A stretch of 64,000 nt of DNA from Solidesulfovibrio alcoholivorans DSM 5433 (lineage in GTDB: Bacteria; Desulfobacterota; Desulfovibrionia; Desulfovibrionales; Desulfovibrionaceae), in contig NZ_JNJA01000002.1 of NCBI RefSeq assembly GCF_000702665.1, forward strand, positions 310,001 through 374,000. Reading direction: 5' to 3'. Every line of letters begins with the position of its first letter. Positions within the stretch are counted from its first letter, which is position 1. A program made the translations under genes and the position numbers. This document shows positions 1 to 9,372 of this stretch, one piece after another. A model generated the notes under the pieces. It saw only the letters and a program-made list of their open reading frames with translations. It was not told the origin of the DNA and made no database searches.

Positions 1-41
1 CCCAGGTTTTGCGCGGATTTTGGGGCGTGGGTGGTTTCTTC

Positions 42-72
42 TTGACACTCCTGGGCTATTGATGGAGAAAAT
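42..72 (+). promoter_or_regulatory. Probable sigma-70 promoter of the dcw operon
   Basis: A perfect TTGACA -35 hexamer sits at 42-47. The best -10 candidate is GAAAAT at 67-72, but the 19-nt spacer is long, so the -10 is weak. The site lies just upstream of the MraZ boxes and 45-75 nt before mraZ, where the operon promoter is expected. Seen: the -35 match. Inferred: that it drives the operon. Confidence 0.55.
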
Positions 73-97
73 GTGGGAAAAGGTGGTAAGAAGTGGT
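73..97 (+). promoter_or_regulatory. MraZ operator: three 10-bp-spaced boxes
   Basis: GTGGG (73-77), GTGGT (83-87) and GTGGT (93-97) are direct repeats with an exact 10-bp period. MraZ is known to autorepress dcw operons by binding several TGGGN boxes separated by 5 nt upstream of its own gene. Position, period and core all fit. The two downstream boxes depart from GTGGG in the fifth base. Confidence 0.8.
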
Positions 98-118
98 GAG
101 CCGCCGTAGCGAGGACGC

Positions 119-577
119 GTGTTCCGAGGCCATTCCTACCGCAGCCTGGACCCCAAGGGGCGCTTGATGCTGCCGCCCGAGTACCGGGAGGAGGTCTTGT
201 CACGTGTCGAAGACGGCCGGATCATGCTCACAAACAACTTCGACGGTGCCGTCACCGGCTACCCCATGGACGTCTGGGTGCAGGTGGAGGCCAGCTTCGC
301 GGAGGGCAACAAGCTCGACCCGCGCATCCGCGACCTGGAGCGGTTCCTCATCTCCGGGGCCATGGAGGTGACGCTGGACAAGCAGGGGCGCATCCTGGTG
401 CCGCCGTACCTGCGCACTTACGCGCAGCTGGACAAGGATCTGGTGCTCGCCGGCGTGGGCGAGAAGTTCGAAATCTGGAACCAGACCAAGTTCGAAGAGC
501 GGCGGCGGCAGGTGGGCCTGCGCATCGACGCGGATCTGGCCGCCCTGGCCGACCTGGGCGTCAAGATCAAGCTCTAG
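119..577 (+). CDS. mraZ: Transcriptional regulator MraZ
   Basis: This 152-aa protein has two AbrB-type DNA-binding modules with the family signature DxxGR: LDPKGRLMLP near residue 11 and LDKQGRILVP near residue 87. MraZ forms a ring-shaped multimer that binds direct repeats upstream of the dcw operon and represses it. The start is GTG at 119 with a GAGGA ribosome site at 111-115. It is the first gene of the cluster, 8 nt before rsmH, and the operator lies just upstream, so autoregulation is likely. Confidence 0.95.
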   Translation: MFRGHSYRSLDPKGRLMLPPEYREEVLSRVEDGRIMLTNNFDGAVTGYPMDVWVQVEASFAEGNKLDPRIRDLERFLISGAMEVTLDKQGRILVPPYLRTYAQLDKDLVLAGVGEKFEIWNQTKFEERRRQVGLRIDADLAALADLGVKIKL

Positions 578-585
578 GCCCGCCG

Positions 586-1542
586 ATGTTGTCCGCGCCC
601 GTACACGTCCCGGTCCTGCTCAAGGAGGTCCTGGAGTTCCTGGCCATCCGGCCGGGCATGAAAATTTTGGACGCCACCACAGGGCTTGGCGGGCATTCTA
701 GGGGGATGCTCGAAGCGGCCGGGGGCGATGCCTGGCTGCTCGGGCTCGACAGGGACAGGGAGGCCCTGGACGAGGCCGGGCGGCGCCTTACGGCATACGG
801 CGAGCGGGTGCGCCTCGTGCGCGCGCCGTTCAGTCGGTTCCCGGCGGCCCTGGCGGAGGCGGGGTGGGAGAAGGTCGATGCCGCATTGCTGGACGCGGGG
901 GTGTCCTCCTTGCAGCTCGACGACCCGGAGCGCGGCTTCGGGTTTTTGCACGACGGCCCCCTGGACATGCGCATGGGGGCCGAGGACGGCGGGGAGAGCG
1001 CCGAAGGGCTGGTCAACCTGGCGTCCTTTGCGCGGCTTCGGGACCTCATCCGGGAGTACGGCGAGGATCCGCAGGCCGGGCGCATCGCCCGCGCCATCGT
1101 CGCCGCCCGGGAGGAAGCCGCCATCACCACCACGGCCCGTCTGGCCGAGATCGTGGCGGCGGCCTACCCGGCCAAGTGGCGGGCGACGGCCAGGCAGCAT
1201 CCGGCCACCCGGACGTTCCAGGCCCTGCGCATGGCGGTCAATGACGAGCTTGGGGAGTTGAAGGAGTTCTTGCGGGCCATTCCCGACCATCTCGCCCCGG
1301 GGGGGCGGGTGGCTGTGATCTCCTTTCATTCCCTCGAGGACAGGATGGTGAAGCACTCCTTTCGCGCGGAGGCCACGGACTGCGTGTGCCCGCGCGAACA
1401 GGTGGTGTGCGTGTGCGGCCACAGGGCGCGCTACCGCATCCTGACGAAAAAGCCCGTCATGGCCGGCGAAGAAGAAGTGGCGGCCAACTCGCGGGCGCGA
1501 AGCGCCAAGCTGCGGGTGGCCGAGCGGCTGCCGGACGCCTGA
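586..1542 (+). CDS. rsmH: 16S rRNA (cytosine1402-N4)-methyltransferase RsmH
   Basis: This 318-aa protein (MraW/RsmH) transfers a methyl group from SAM to N4 of C1402 in the ribosomal P site. The SAM-binding signature is DATTGLGGHSRGM near residue 29, and the family motif FHSLEDR lies near residue 246. A cysteine cluster (CVCPREQVVCVCG) follows near residue 267, as in other RsmH proteins. The ATG is 8 nt after the mraZ stop. Length and position between mraZ and ftsL are typical. Confidence 0.96.
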   Translation: MLSAPVHVPVLLKEVLEFLAIRPGMKILDATTGLGGHSRGMLEAAGGDAWLLGLDRDREALDEAGRRLTAYGERVRLVRAPFSRFPAALAEAGWEKVDAALLDAGVSSLQLDDPERGFGFLHDGPLDMRMGAEDGGESAEGLVNLASFARLRDLIREYGEDPQAGRIARAIVAAREEAAITTTARLAEIVAAAYPAKWRATARQHPATRTFQALRMAVNDELGELKEFLRAIPDHLAPGGRVAVISFHSLEDRMVKHSFRAEATDCVCPREQVVCVCGHRARYRILTKKPVMAGEEEVAANSRARSAKLRVAERLPDA

Positions 1543-1588
1543 GGGGGGCGTGCGGCGCGACGCCGACGCTGGAGACCGAGGAGGGGAG

Positions 1589-2011
1589 ATGGGCACGCTT
1601 TCGCGGGAATGGGCGATATCCATGGCGTTTAGCCTGGTCTTGCTGCTGGTCTTCGGCCTGGGGCTCGTCTGGCTCAACATCGAGCGGGTCGATCTGGCGT
1701 ACGAGCTCAACAAGATGCAGCGGCAGATCGACGAGGTCGAAGCCCTGGCCGCCAAGCTCGAAGTGGAGCGCAACACGCTCATCACGCCCTCGCGCCTGCG
1801 CGAGGTGGCGCGGGATTACGGCCTGGGGCCGGCGCGGCCGGGACAGATCCGCCGCGTGGGGCCGGACGGCGCGGTGGAGGCATCGCCGCTCGTGGCCATT
1901 TCGGACGATTCCCGGCCGAAGGGCCAGGCCAAGGCGTCGCCGGATGCGCCGCCTGCCGCGAAAACGAAGCCCAGGGAGAAGTCCCGGGCCAAAGCCGTCG
2001 GGACGCCGTAA
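1589..2011 (+). CDS. ftsL: Cell division protein FtsL-like
   Basis: A 140-aa bitopic protein with a short cytoplasmic N-terminus and one membrane helix at about residues 10-30. A coiled-coil stretch runs from about 33 to 65 and a Lys/Pro/Ala-rich tail follows. FtsL forms a complex with FtsB and FtsQ that activates FtsW-FtsI. Sequence identity is low in this family, so the call rests on topology and position between rsmH and ftsI. ATG 1589 is chosen because GAGGAGGGG lies immediately upstream; a longer frame from 1550 lacks such a site. Confidence 0.82.
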   Translation: MGTLSREWAISMAFSLVLLLVFGLGLVWLNIERVDLAYELNKMQRQIDEVEALAAKLEVERNTLITPSRLREVARDYGLGPARPGQIRRVGPDGAVEASPLVAISDDSRPKGQAKASPDAPPAAKTKPREKSRAKAVGTP

Positions 2012-2028
2012 GGGACGCGGGAGCAGGC

Positions 2029-4083
2029 ATGCGCGCTTCGAAGGTCGATCGCCAGCAACAGACCGTCCGGGATTGGAGCCGGGTCAAGCTCACGTGCGTG
2101 GGTGTTTTTTTCTGTCTGGCCTGGCTCGGGCTGTGGACCCGGGCGGGCTATCTCCAGATCGTGGCCGGCCCGGAGCTGGCGGAAAAGGCCATTCGGCAGC
2201 ATCTGGCCTCGGAGGTGGACAAGGGGGCCAGGGGCGAGATCTACGACCGGGGCGGCAGGCTGCTCGCCAAAAGCGTCGAGGTCGAGGCCCTGTTCGTGCG
2301 GCCCAAGGAAATCGAGGAACCGGAAAAGACCGCCGCCTTCCTGTCAAAAGTGCTGCACATGAAGGAACAGCGGGTGCTCAAGAAGCTGCAAAGCTCTTCC
2401 TCCATGGTCTACGTTTCCTGGCGCGTGGGCGACCGTACCGCCGCCCGCATCCGCGAAGCGAAACTGCCCGGTGTGTATTTCACCAAGGAATTCGCCAGGT
2501 TTTATCCCAACGGCCATCTCGCCAGCCAGCTCATGGGCTTCGTCGGCGTCGGCGACGTGGGCCTGGAAGGCATGGAAAAGGCCTTCGACGAGCGCCTCAC
2601 CGGCCGCCAGGCCAAATACGTGGTGCAGCGCGACGCCTCGGGCCGCCGCTTCTTTTTCGATTCCCAGGGACGCGAGCTCAACGATGTCAACGGCAAGGGC
2701 GTGCGCCTGACCATCGACTCCCAGATCCAGTTTTTCGCCGAGGAGGAGCTGGAAAAGGCCGTCACCGCCAACAACGCCAAGGCCGGCACGGCCATCGTGG
2801 TCCACGTGCCCACGGGCGAGATCCTGGCCATGGCCAACTACCCCTTCTTCAACCCCAACGTAGGGCGCGGCATCAGCCCGCGCATCGCCCGCAACCACGC
2901 CGCCCTGGACGTGTTCGAGCCCGGCTCCACCATGAAGCCCCTGCTCGTGGCCGCGGCGCTCCAGGAGCGCGTGGTCAAGCCCACCTCGACGTTCAATTGC
3001 GAAAACGGCAAGTTCTCCTTCGCCAGCCGCGTCATCAAGGACACGCACTCCTACGGCGTGCTGCCCGTCAGCATGATCGTGCGCGTTTCGAGCAACATCG
3101 GCGCGGCCAAGATCGGCCTCCAGCTCGGCGCGACGCGGCTGCATTCCTATTTCGAAAAGCTCGGCTTCGGCCGCCCCACGGGCCTGCCCATCTCCGGCGA
3201 GGGCAAGGGGCTGCTGCGTCCGCTCAAGTCCTGGTCTCCCCTGGACGTGGCCACGCAATCCTTCGGCCAGGGCGTGGCCGTCACCCCGGTCCAGCTCGCC
3301 CAGGCTTTTCTCATCCTGGCCAACGACGGCGTGTACAAGCCGCTGAAGCTCGTGGCCGACCCCGACGACACCATGCCCAAGCGTGCGCCTTACCGCGTCT
3401 TCGACGTCGACGTCTGCCGCTCCGTGGAACGCATGATGCGCGACGTGGTCAACGAGGAACACGGCACCGGCAAAACGGCGCGCATCGCGGGCCTGGAGAT
3501 CGGCGGCAAGACCGGCACCGCCCAGAAGGCCGCGGCCCACGGCGGGTACGGCAACAAATATCTCGGCTCCTTCGTCGCCTTCGTGCCGGCGATCACGCCG
3601 GAGTACATCGTCATGGTCATGGTTGACGAACCCGAGCCGAGCCACTACGGCGGGGTCGTCGCCGCGCCGGCGGTGCGGGAGATGACGCTGCGCACGTTGT
3701 CCTACCTCGGCCGCATGCCCGAGACGGTCCAGGCTTCCGCCGCGTCGGCGGGCCCGGCCCAGACCGCGCCGGCCGTGCCGGCAGGCCAGGCGGGCCAGGC
3801 GGCCCGCGCCGAACAGGCCAAGGGGCCCACGAGCGCCGACAAGGAGATCATGGAGATCGCCCAGTCCACGCCCACGGAGGTCAAGGCCGTCGAGGTCCAC
3901 TCCGTACCCAATTTTTCCGGCATGCCCCTGCGCAAGGCCGTGGAAATCCTCATGCAAAAGGGCATCGTGCCCAAGCTCGAAGGGCAGGGGCTCATCGTCA
4001 ACAAGCAGAGCCCGGCCCCGGGCGCGCCCTGGCCGGGCGAGAACAAGAACGATTTCGTGTTGTGGCTTTCCAGGCCCTCCTAA
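2029..4083 (+). CDS. ftsI: Septal peptidoglycan transpeptidase FtsI (PBP3) with C-terminal PASTA domain
   Basis: A 684-aa class B penicillin-binding protein that crosslinks septal peptidoglycan in the periplasm with FtsW. A signal anchor lies at about residues 23-43, followed by the dimerisation domain. The transpeptidase domain has S300-T-M-K303 (catalytic serine), S354-S-N356 and K494-T-G. After an Ala/Gln/Pro-rich linker (about 565-610) comes one PASTA-like domain (about 626-680), starting VPNFSGMPLRKAVEIL. E. coli FtsI lacks this domain. ATG 2029 lies 17 nt after ftsL. Confidence 0.95.
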   Translation: MRASKVDRQQQTVRDWSRVKLTCVGVFFCLAWLGLWTRAGYLQIVAGPELAEKAIRQHLASEVDKGARGEIYDRGGRLLAKSVEVEALFVRPKEIEEPEKTAAFLSKVLHMKEQRVLKKLQSSSSMVYVSWRVGDRTAARIREAKLPGVYFTKEFARFYPNGHLASQLMGFVGVGDVGLEGMEKAFDERLTGRQAKYVVQRDASGRRFFFDSQGRELNDVNGKGVRLTIDSQIQFFAEEELEKAVTANNAKAGTAIVVHVPTGEILAMANYPFFNPNVGRGISPRIARNHAALDVFEPGSTMKPLLVAAALQERVVKPTSTFNCENGKFSFASRVIKDTHSYGVLPVSMIVRVSSNIGAAKIGLQLGATRLHSYFEKLGFGRPTGLPISGEGKGLLRPLKSWSPLDVATQSFGQGVAVTPVQLAQAFLILANDGVYKPLKLVADPDDTMPKRAPYRVFDVDVCRSVERMMRDVVNEEHGTGKTARIAGLEIGGKTGTAQKAAAHGGYGNKYLGSFVAFVPAITPEYIVMVMVDEPEPSHYGGVVAAPAVREMTLRTLSYLGRMPETVQASAASAGPAQTAPAVPAGQAGQAARAEQAKGPTSADKEIMEIAQSTPTEVKAVEVHSVPNFSGMPLRKAVEILMQKGIVPKLEGQGLIVNKQSPAPGAPWPGENKNDFVLWLSRPS

Positions 4084-4096
4084 GGATGGCGCAGCA

Positions 4097-5560
4097 ATGA
4101 TGACGACAGCAGGCGACGCGGCGTTCGCCGCCCTGGTGGAAACGGTGCGGGCCGGCGGGGTTCCCGTGGCCGCGCATTCGGCCAAGGTGCTGCCGGGTGG
4201 CGTGTTCGTGGCCATGGCCGGCAACGCGGCCGACGGTGCGCGTTTCGTTCCCGACGCCGTGGCGCGCGGTGCGGCCTGGGTGGTCGGCGTGCCCGGCACG
4301 GCGCTGCCGCAAGGCGCGGCCGCGCGATTCGTTCCCGTGGACGACCCGCGCGTCGCGTTGGGAACGCTTGCCGGCGCGCGCTACGGCACCGACCGCATGG
4401 CCATGCCCGTGGCCGCCGTGACCGGCACCAACGGCAAGACCACGGTCAGCTACCTGCTTGAATGCCTGGGCGCCGCCGCCGGTAAAAAGGTCGGCGTGCT
4501 CGGCACCGTGGCCTACCGCTGGCCCGGCTTTTCCCGCGACGCGTCGCTCACCACCCCGGACTGCCTGACCATCCACGAAAACCTCGCCGCCATGGACCGC
4601 GCCGGTTGCGACCTCGCCGTCATGGAGGCCTCCTCCCACGCCCTGGACCAGGACCGCCTCGCCGGCCTTGCCTTCGCCGCCGCCGCCTTCACCAACCTGA
4701 CCCAGGACCATCTGGACTACCACCGCGACATGGAGACCTATTTCGCGGCCAAGGCCAAGCTGTTCCGCGCCTACCGCGTCGATCCGGCGAGGGCCGTGCT
4801 CAACTTCGACGACCCCTTCGGCCTGCGGCTTTTGCGCGAATTTCCCCAGGCCATCGGCTATGGCCTCGGCAAGCCGCCACACGGGTTTTCCCGGCTGCTC
4901 GCCGGCGGCATCCGCGAACACGGCCGCGACGGCTTGGTGCTCGGCGCGACTTTCGGCGACGAGGCCTTCGAGGTCGCCTCGCCCATGCCCGGCCGCCATA
5001 ACGCCGCCAACCTGCTGGCCGCCATGGGCCTGGCCCTGGCGCTCGGCCTGTCGGCCGAAACCTTCGCCTCCCTGGCCGATTGCCACGGCGCGCCGGGCCG
5101 CCTGGAGCGCATCCCCAACCCGGCCGGACTCACGGTGCTGGTCGATTACGCCCACACCCCGGACGCCCTGGAAAACGTGCTCTCCGCCGCAAGGGAGTTC
5201 ACGCCCGGCAAGCTTTACGCCGTGTTCGGCTGCGGCGGCGACCGCGACCGCACCAAGCGGCCGCTCATGGCCGCGGCCGTGGCGCGCCACGCCGACGTGG
5301 CCGTGCTCACCTCCGACAATCCCCGCCACGAGGAACCGCTGGCCATCATGGAGGACGCCAAGCCCGGGCTCGCCGGAGCCCGCCGGGCCATCCTCGAACC
5401 GGACCGGCGGCGGGCCATCGAACTGGCCCTTGGCGCAATGCGGCCCGAGGACGTGCTGGTCATCGCCGGCAAGGGACACGAAACCTATCAGCAGATCGGC
5501 GACGTGAAGTACCCGTTTTCCGACGCCGCCGTGGTCAGGGAGCTCACCGGATGCGCATGA
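4097..5560 (+). CDS. murE: UDP-MurNAc-L-Ala-D-Glu:meso-diaminopimelate ligase MurE
   Basis: A 487-aa cytoplasmic Mur ligase that adds the third stem-peptide residue. The ATP loop GTNGKTT lies near residue 113. The substrate-selecting motif is D407-N-P-R410, which in this family indicates meso-diaminopimelate rather than lysine. The gene starts at ATG 4097, 13 nt after ftsI, and its end overlaps murF. Confidence 0.97.
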   Translation: MMTTAGDAAFAALVETVRAGGVPVAAHSAKVLPGGVFVAMAGNAADGARFVPDAVARGAAWVVGVPGTALPQGAAARFVPVDDPRVALGTLAGARYGTDRMAMPVAAVTGTNGKTTVSYLLECLGAAAGKKVGVLGTVAYRWPGFSRDASLTTPDCLTIHENLAAMDRAGCDLAVMEASSHALDQDRLAGLAFAAAAFTNLTQDHLDYHRDMETYFAAKAKLFRAYRVDPARAVLNFDDPFGLRLLREFPQAIGYGLGKPPHGFSRLLAGGIREHGRDGLVLGATFGDEAFEVASPMPGRHNAANLLAAMGLALALGLSAETFASLADCHGAPGRLERIPNPAGLTVLVDYAHTPDALENVLSAAREFTPGKLYAVFGCGGDRDRTKRPLMAAAVARHADVAVLTSDNPRHEEPLAIMEDAKPGLAGARRAILEPDRRRAIELALGAMRPEDVLVIAGKGHETYQQIGDVKYPFSDAAVVRELTGCA

Positions 5561-6963
5561 CCCTGTCTGCTATCCTCGCGGCCACCGGGGCCGTCGGCGA
5601 CGTGGGGGAGCGGGGCAATCCCGTCATCGAGGCCGTCCGCATCGACAGCCGGGCCGTGATCCCGGGCTGTCTGTTCGTCTGCGTGCCGGGCGCGCGCCTG
5701 GACGGCCACCATTTCGCCGCCGAGGCCGTGGCCAAGGGCGCGGCAGCCGTGCTGGCCGACAGGCCCCTGTCGGGCCTGCCCGAAGGCACGCCGGTGCTCC
5801 TCGTGCGCGACACCGTGGCCGCGCTCGGCAAGCTCGCCCGCGCCTGGCGCGAGAGCGTCGAGGCCAAGCTCGTGGCCGTCTCCGGCTCGGCCGGCAAGAC
5901 CACGGTCAAGGAGCTTTGCGCCGCGATCCTGTCCCGGGTCGGGCCAACGGCCAAGAACTATAAAAATTACAACAACCGCATCGGCCTGCCGCTGTCCATG
6001 CTCGAGGCCGCGGCCACGGACCGCTTCTGGGTCATGGAGCTCGGCATCTCCGCTCCCGGCGAAATGGCCCCACTGGCCGCCATCGCCGAGCCGGACATCG
6101 CCGTGATCCACAACGTCGGCCCGGCCCATCTCGAGGCCCTTCGCGACGTGGCCGGCGTCGCCGCCGAGAAGACGCGGCTTTTTGGGGCGCTGCGTCCGGG
6201 CGGCGTGGCGCTCGCGTCCATGGACTATCCCGAGCTCTGGGAAGCGGCCCTGGCCGTGTACCCGCGCGTGCGGGGCATGTCCGTGAGGGGCCAGGGCGCG
6301 GGCCACGCCGCCCCGTATCGCGCCAAGTACCTGGGCGCGCTCTCCGAAGGGCGCGGCCGCTTTTTCCTCAAGCTCGGCGATCTCGAGCTCGAGGCCGTCA
6401 CCCCCCTGACGGGCGGGCATTTCGCCGAGAACATCCTGGCCGCCGCCGCCGCCGCCCATATCCTGGGCGCGGGCGAAAAGCAGATCGTCTCCGGGCTCGA
6501 GACGGCCGTGATGCCCGAGCAGCGTTTCCTGTGCCGCCGCCAGGGCTGCTTCACCATCATCGACGACACCTACAACGCCAATCCGCTGTCCATGCGCCGC
6601 GCCATCGCCTCGGCCGCCGAGGCCGCAAAGGACAAACCCCTCGTCCTCGTGCTCGGCGAGATGCGCGAAATGGGCGCCCATGCCGCGGACGAACACGCGC
6701 GCCTCGGCGAGATCGCCGGGTGCAGCGGCGCGAAGGCCGTCTTTTTTCACGGCAACTACGCCGACGCCGTGGCCGAGGGCCTGACCCGTTCCGGCTTTTC
6801 CGGCCGTTTCGCCGTGGTCGACACCCCGGACGCCTTTGTCGAGGCCGCAACGCCCCTGGGCCTCGACTGCGGGGTGCTGCTTTTCAAGGGTTCGCGTTCC
6901 ATGCGCATGGAGGAATACCTGGCAGCCTTCACCCAGAGCCTCCAGAAGGATGCCTCGGCATGA
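5551..6963 (+). CDS. murF: UDP-MurNAc-tripeptide:D-Ala-D-Ala ligase MurF
   Basis: A 470-aa Mur ligase that adds D-Ala-D-Ala to complete the cytoplasmic pentapeptide precursor. The ATP loop is [11 protein letters not shown] near residue 113, with DDTYNANP further on. ATG 5551 is chosen because AGGGAG at 5537-5542 sits 8 nt upstream; ATG 5557, forming an ATGA overlap with the murE stop, is an alternative two codons later. The gene ends in an ATGA overlap with mraY. Confidence 0.96.
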   Translation: MRMTLSAILAATGAVGDVGERGNPVIEAVRIDSRAVIPGCLFVCVPGARLDGHHFAAEAVAKGAAAVLADRPLSGLPEGTPVLLVRDTVAALGKLARAWRESVEAKLVAVSGSAGKTTVKELCAAILSRVGPTAKNYKNYNNRIGLPLSMLEAAATDRFWVMELGISAPGEMAPLAAIAEPDIAVIHNVGPAHLEALRDVAGVAAEKTRLFGALRPGGVALASMDYPELWEAALAVYPRVRGMSVRGQGAGHAAPYRAKYLGALSEGRGRFFLKLGDLELEAVTPLTGGHFAENILAAAAAAHILGAGEKQIVSGLETAVMPEQRFLCRRQGCFTIIDDTYNANPLSMRRAIASAAEAAKDKPLVLVLGEMREMGAHAADEHARLGEIAGCSGAKAVFFHGNYADAVAEGLTRSGFSGRFAVVDTPDAFVEAATPLGLDCGVLLFKGSRSMRMEEYLAAFTQSLQKDASA

Positions 6964-8036
6964 TCTATTACCTGCTGGTGCCGCTTGCGGCGCATTTAAG
7001 CGCCCTGAACGTCTTCCGCTACATCACGTTCCGGTCGATCGCGGCGCTTCTGACCGCCCTGGTCCTTTCCATCGTCTTCGGGCCGCGGTTCATTCGCTGG
7101 CTCACGCGCCTCAAGTACGGCCAGTACATCCACGAGGATGTGGCCGCCCACCAGCGCAAGGCCGGCACCCCGACCATGGGCGGCCTGCTCATCGCCTTCT
7201 GCATCCTGGTCAGCGTGCTGCTCTGGGGCGACCTGGCCAACGAATACGTCTGGATGACCATCTTCGTGTACCTGGGATTCGGCGCGCTCGGCTACGTGGA
7301 CGACCACGCCAAGGTGGTGAAGAAGCAGAACAAGGGCCTCTCCGCACGGGGCAAGCTCCTGGGGCAGCTCATCGTCTCGGGCGTGGCCGCCGCCGTGCTG
7401 CTGTCCGACCCCGAGTATTCCACGCGCCTGGCCGTGCCCTTTTTCAAGCACATCAATCCAGACCTCGGCTGGGGCTACTATCCCTTCGCCATGCTGGTCA
7501 TGATCGCGGCCAGCAACGCCGTGAACCTGACCGATGGCCTGGACGGGCTCGCGATTGGCCCCATGATCGTCAACGCGGCCATGTTTTCGCTGTTCATCTA
7601 TGTGGCCGGCCACGCGCAGATGGCGCGCTACCTGCAAGTCATGCCCGTTTCCGGCGTCGGCGAGGTCACGGTGTTCTGCGGGGCCATGGTCGGCGCGGGA
7701 CTCGGGTTTTTGTGGTTCAACGCCTACCCGGCGCAGATTTTCATGGGCGACGTGGGTTCGCTCTCGCTTGGCGGGGCGCTCGGATTCCTCGCGCTTTTGT
7801 GCAAGCAGGAGCTGCTCCTCATCGTCGTCGGCGGCCTGTACGTGGCCGAGACCGTCTCGGTCATCCTCCAGGTCGGCTACTTCAAGATGACCGGCGGCAA
7901 GCGGATTTTCCGCATGGCCCCGCTGCACCACCATTTCGAGCTCATGGGCGTGCCGGAATCGAAGATCATCATCCGGTTCTGGATCCTCTCCATCCTGTTG
8001 GCGCTTGTCGGGCTTTCCACCCTCAAACTGCGTTAG
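6960..8036 (+). CDS. mraY: Phospho-MurNAc-pentapeptide transferase MraY
   Basis: A 358-aa polytopic inner-membrane enzyme that transfers phospho-MurNAc-pentapeptide to undecaprenyl phosphate, giving lipid I. Family motifs visible are [12 protein letters not shown] near residue 62, DDHAK near 116, [10 protein letters not shown] near 189 and a [10 protein letters not shown] motif. The C-terminal PLHHHFE near residue 321 is diagnostic. The start ATG overlaps the murF stop (ATGA). No gene intervenes before murD. Confidence 0.97.
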   Translation: MIYYLLVPLAAHLSALNVFRYITFRSIAALLTALVLSIVFGPRFIRWLTRLKYGQYIHEDVAAHQRKAGTPTMGGLLIAFCILVSVLLWGDLANEYVWMTIFVYLGFGALGYVDDHAKVVKKQNKGLSARGKLLGQLIVSGVAAAVLLSDPEYSTRLAVPFFKHINPDLGWGYYPFAMLVMIAASNAVNLTDGLDGLAIGPMIVNAAMFSLFIYVAGHAQMARYLQVMPVSGVGEVTVFCGAMVGAGLGFLWFNAYPAQIFMGDVGSLSLGGALGFLALLCKQELLLIVVGGLYVAETVSVILQVGYFKMTGGKRIFRMAPLHHHFELMGVPESKIIIRFWILSILLALVGLSTLKLR

Positions 8037-8049
8037 GCGGCCGAAAGTT

Positions 8050-9372
8050 ATGTCCGATCTCCTCCATGCCGATCAGCTGCGCGGACACCTCGCCGTGGTG
8101 GTCGGGGCCGGCGCGTCCGGTCGTGCGGCCGCGCGGCTGCTTTCCCGCCTGGGCGCGTCCGTGCGCTTTCTGGAGAAAAACGCCAAGGCCGTGGCCGACG
8201 CCTTTCGCGAGGAAGCCTCCGAAGCCGGGTATGACCTGCGCCTGGGCGCGCACGGCCCGGCCGATTTCGCGGGCGCGGACATGGTGGTGCTCTCGCCCGG
8301 CATCCGCGCCGCGGGCCTTGCCGACTGCCTGGCCGCCTGCCCCGGCGCGCAGGTGCTTTCCGAACTGGAGCTCGCCTCCTGGTTCGTTTCCGAACCCATG
8401 GTCGCGGTCACGGGCTCCAACGGCAAGACCACGACCGTGATGCTCGTCAGCCACCTGCTGGAGGCGGCGGGCAACAAAGTCTTCACCGGCGGCAACATCG
8501 GCACGCCGCTGTCCGAATACGTGCTCTCCGGCGACCCCGCCGATGTGGTCGTGCTCGAGGTGTCGAGCTTCCAGTTGCAGCTCACGCGCACCTTTCGCCC
8601 CCGCGTGGCCGTGCTGCTCAATTTCGCCCCCAACCACCTGGACTGGCACGCGGACCTCGCCGAATACCTCGAGGCCAAGCTGCGCATCTTCGCCGCCCAG
8701 CGCCCGGACGACCTCGCCATCGCCCCGGAAGAGATGCGGGACGCCCTGGCCGGCCGCGCTTTCACCAAGGCCGAGGTCGTCTGGTTTTCGGGCACGGACC
8801 GCTTCACCTGCCCGAGGCTCATTGGCGCGCACAACCGCCAGGACATGGAGGCCGCCTTCCTCGCCGCCGCGCCGTTCGGCGTCAGCGAGGAACTCGCCGG
8901 GAAGGCGTTTGCGACTTTCGTGCCCGCGCCACACCGTCTGCAGGTCATCGGCGAGAAGGGCGGGGTGCTTTTCGTGGACGATTCCAAGGCCACCACGGTC
9001 GCCGCCATGGAGGCGGCCATCCGCAGCTTCGAGCGCCCGGTGCGGCTTTTAGCCGGCGGCGTGTTCAAGGGCGGCGACCTCGCCGCGCTGACGCCGCTCG
9101 TGCGCGAGCGCGTGGCCGCTGTCGGGCTTTTCGGAGCCAACCGCGAGGTGTTCGAGGCCGCCTGGGCCGGGCAGGTGCCCCTTTTCCACGAGGCGACCCT
9201 GGAAGCGGCCATGACCCGGCTTTTCGCCGAAGCAAAGCCCGGCGATGTGGTGCTTTTGTCCCCGGCCACGGCCAGTTTCGACCTCTACGACGGCTACAAG
9301 GCCCGGGGGCGGGATTTCCAGCGGATTTTCGCCGCCTTGCCCATGAACAGGGACGCGGGGGAGCGGACATGA
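8050..9372 (+). CDS. murD: UDP-MurNAc-L-alanine:D-glutamate ligase MurD
   Basis: A 440-aa Mur ligase that adds D-glutamate. It has an N-terminal Rossmann-like segment (VVVGAGASGRAAARLL), the ATP loop TGSNGKTTTV near residue 121, and a C-terminal domain with the VDDSKATT motif. ATG 8050 begins MSDLLHADQ, 13 nt after mraY. A longer in-frame start at 8005 would run into mraY and lacks family similarity. The stop overlaps ftsW as ATGA. Confidence 0.96.
   Translation: MSDLLHADQLRGHLAVVVGAGASGRAAARLLSRLGASVRFLEKNAKAVADAFREEASEAGYDLRLGAHGPADFAGADMVVLSPGIRAAGLADCLAACPGAQVLSELELASWFVSEPMVAVTGSNGKTTTVMLVSHLLEAAGNKVFTGGNIGTPLSEYVLSGDPADVVVLEVSSFQLQLTRTFRPRVAVLLNFAPNHLDWHADLAEYLEAKLRIFAAQRPDDLAIAPEEMRDALAGRAFTKAEVVWFSGTDRFTCPRLIGAHNRQDMEAAFLAAAPFGVSEELAGKAFATFVPAPHRLQVIGEKGGVLFVDDSKATTVAAMEAAIRSFERPVRLLAGGVFKGGDLAALTPLVRERVAAVGLFGANREVFEAAWAGQVPLFHEATLEAAMTRLFAEAKPGDVVLLSPATASFDLYDGYKARGRDFQRIFAALPMNRDAGERT

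Noticed and set aside
574-1785. Open frame of about 400 aa on the minus strand, with similar long ones at 2344-4299, 28471-30450, 48146-50359 and 51496-53991
   Set aside because: All lie antisense to clear genes and mirror high GC at third positions. They have no family motifs and lack ribosome sites at usable starts.
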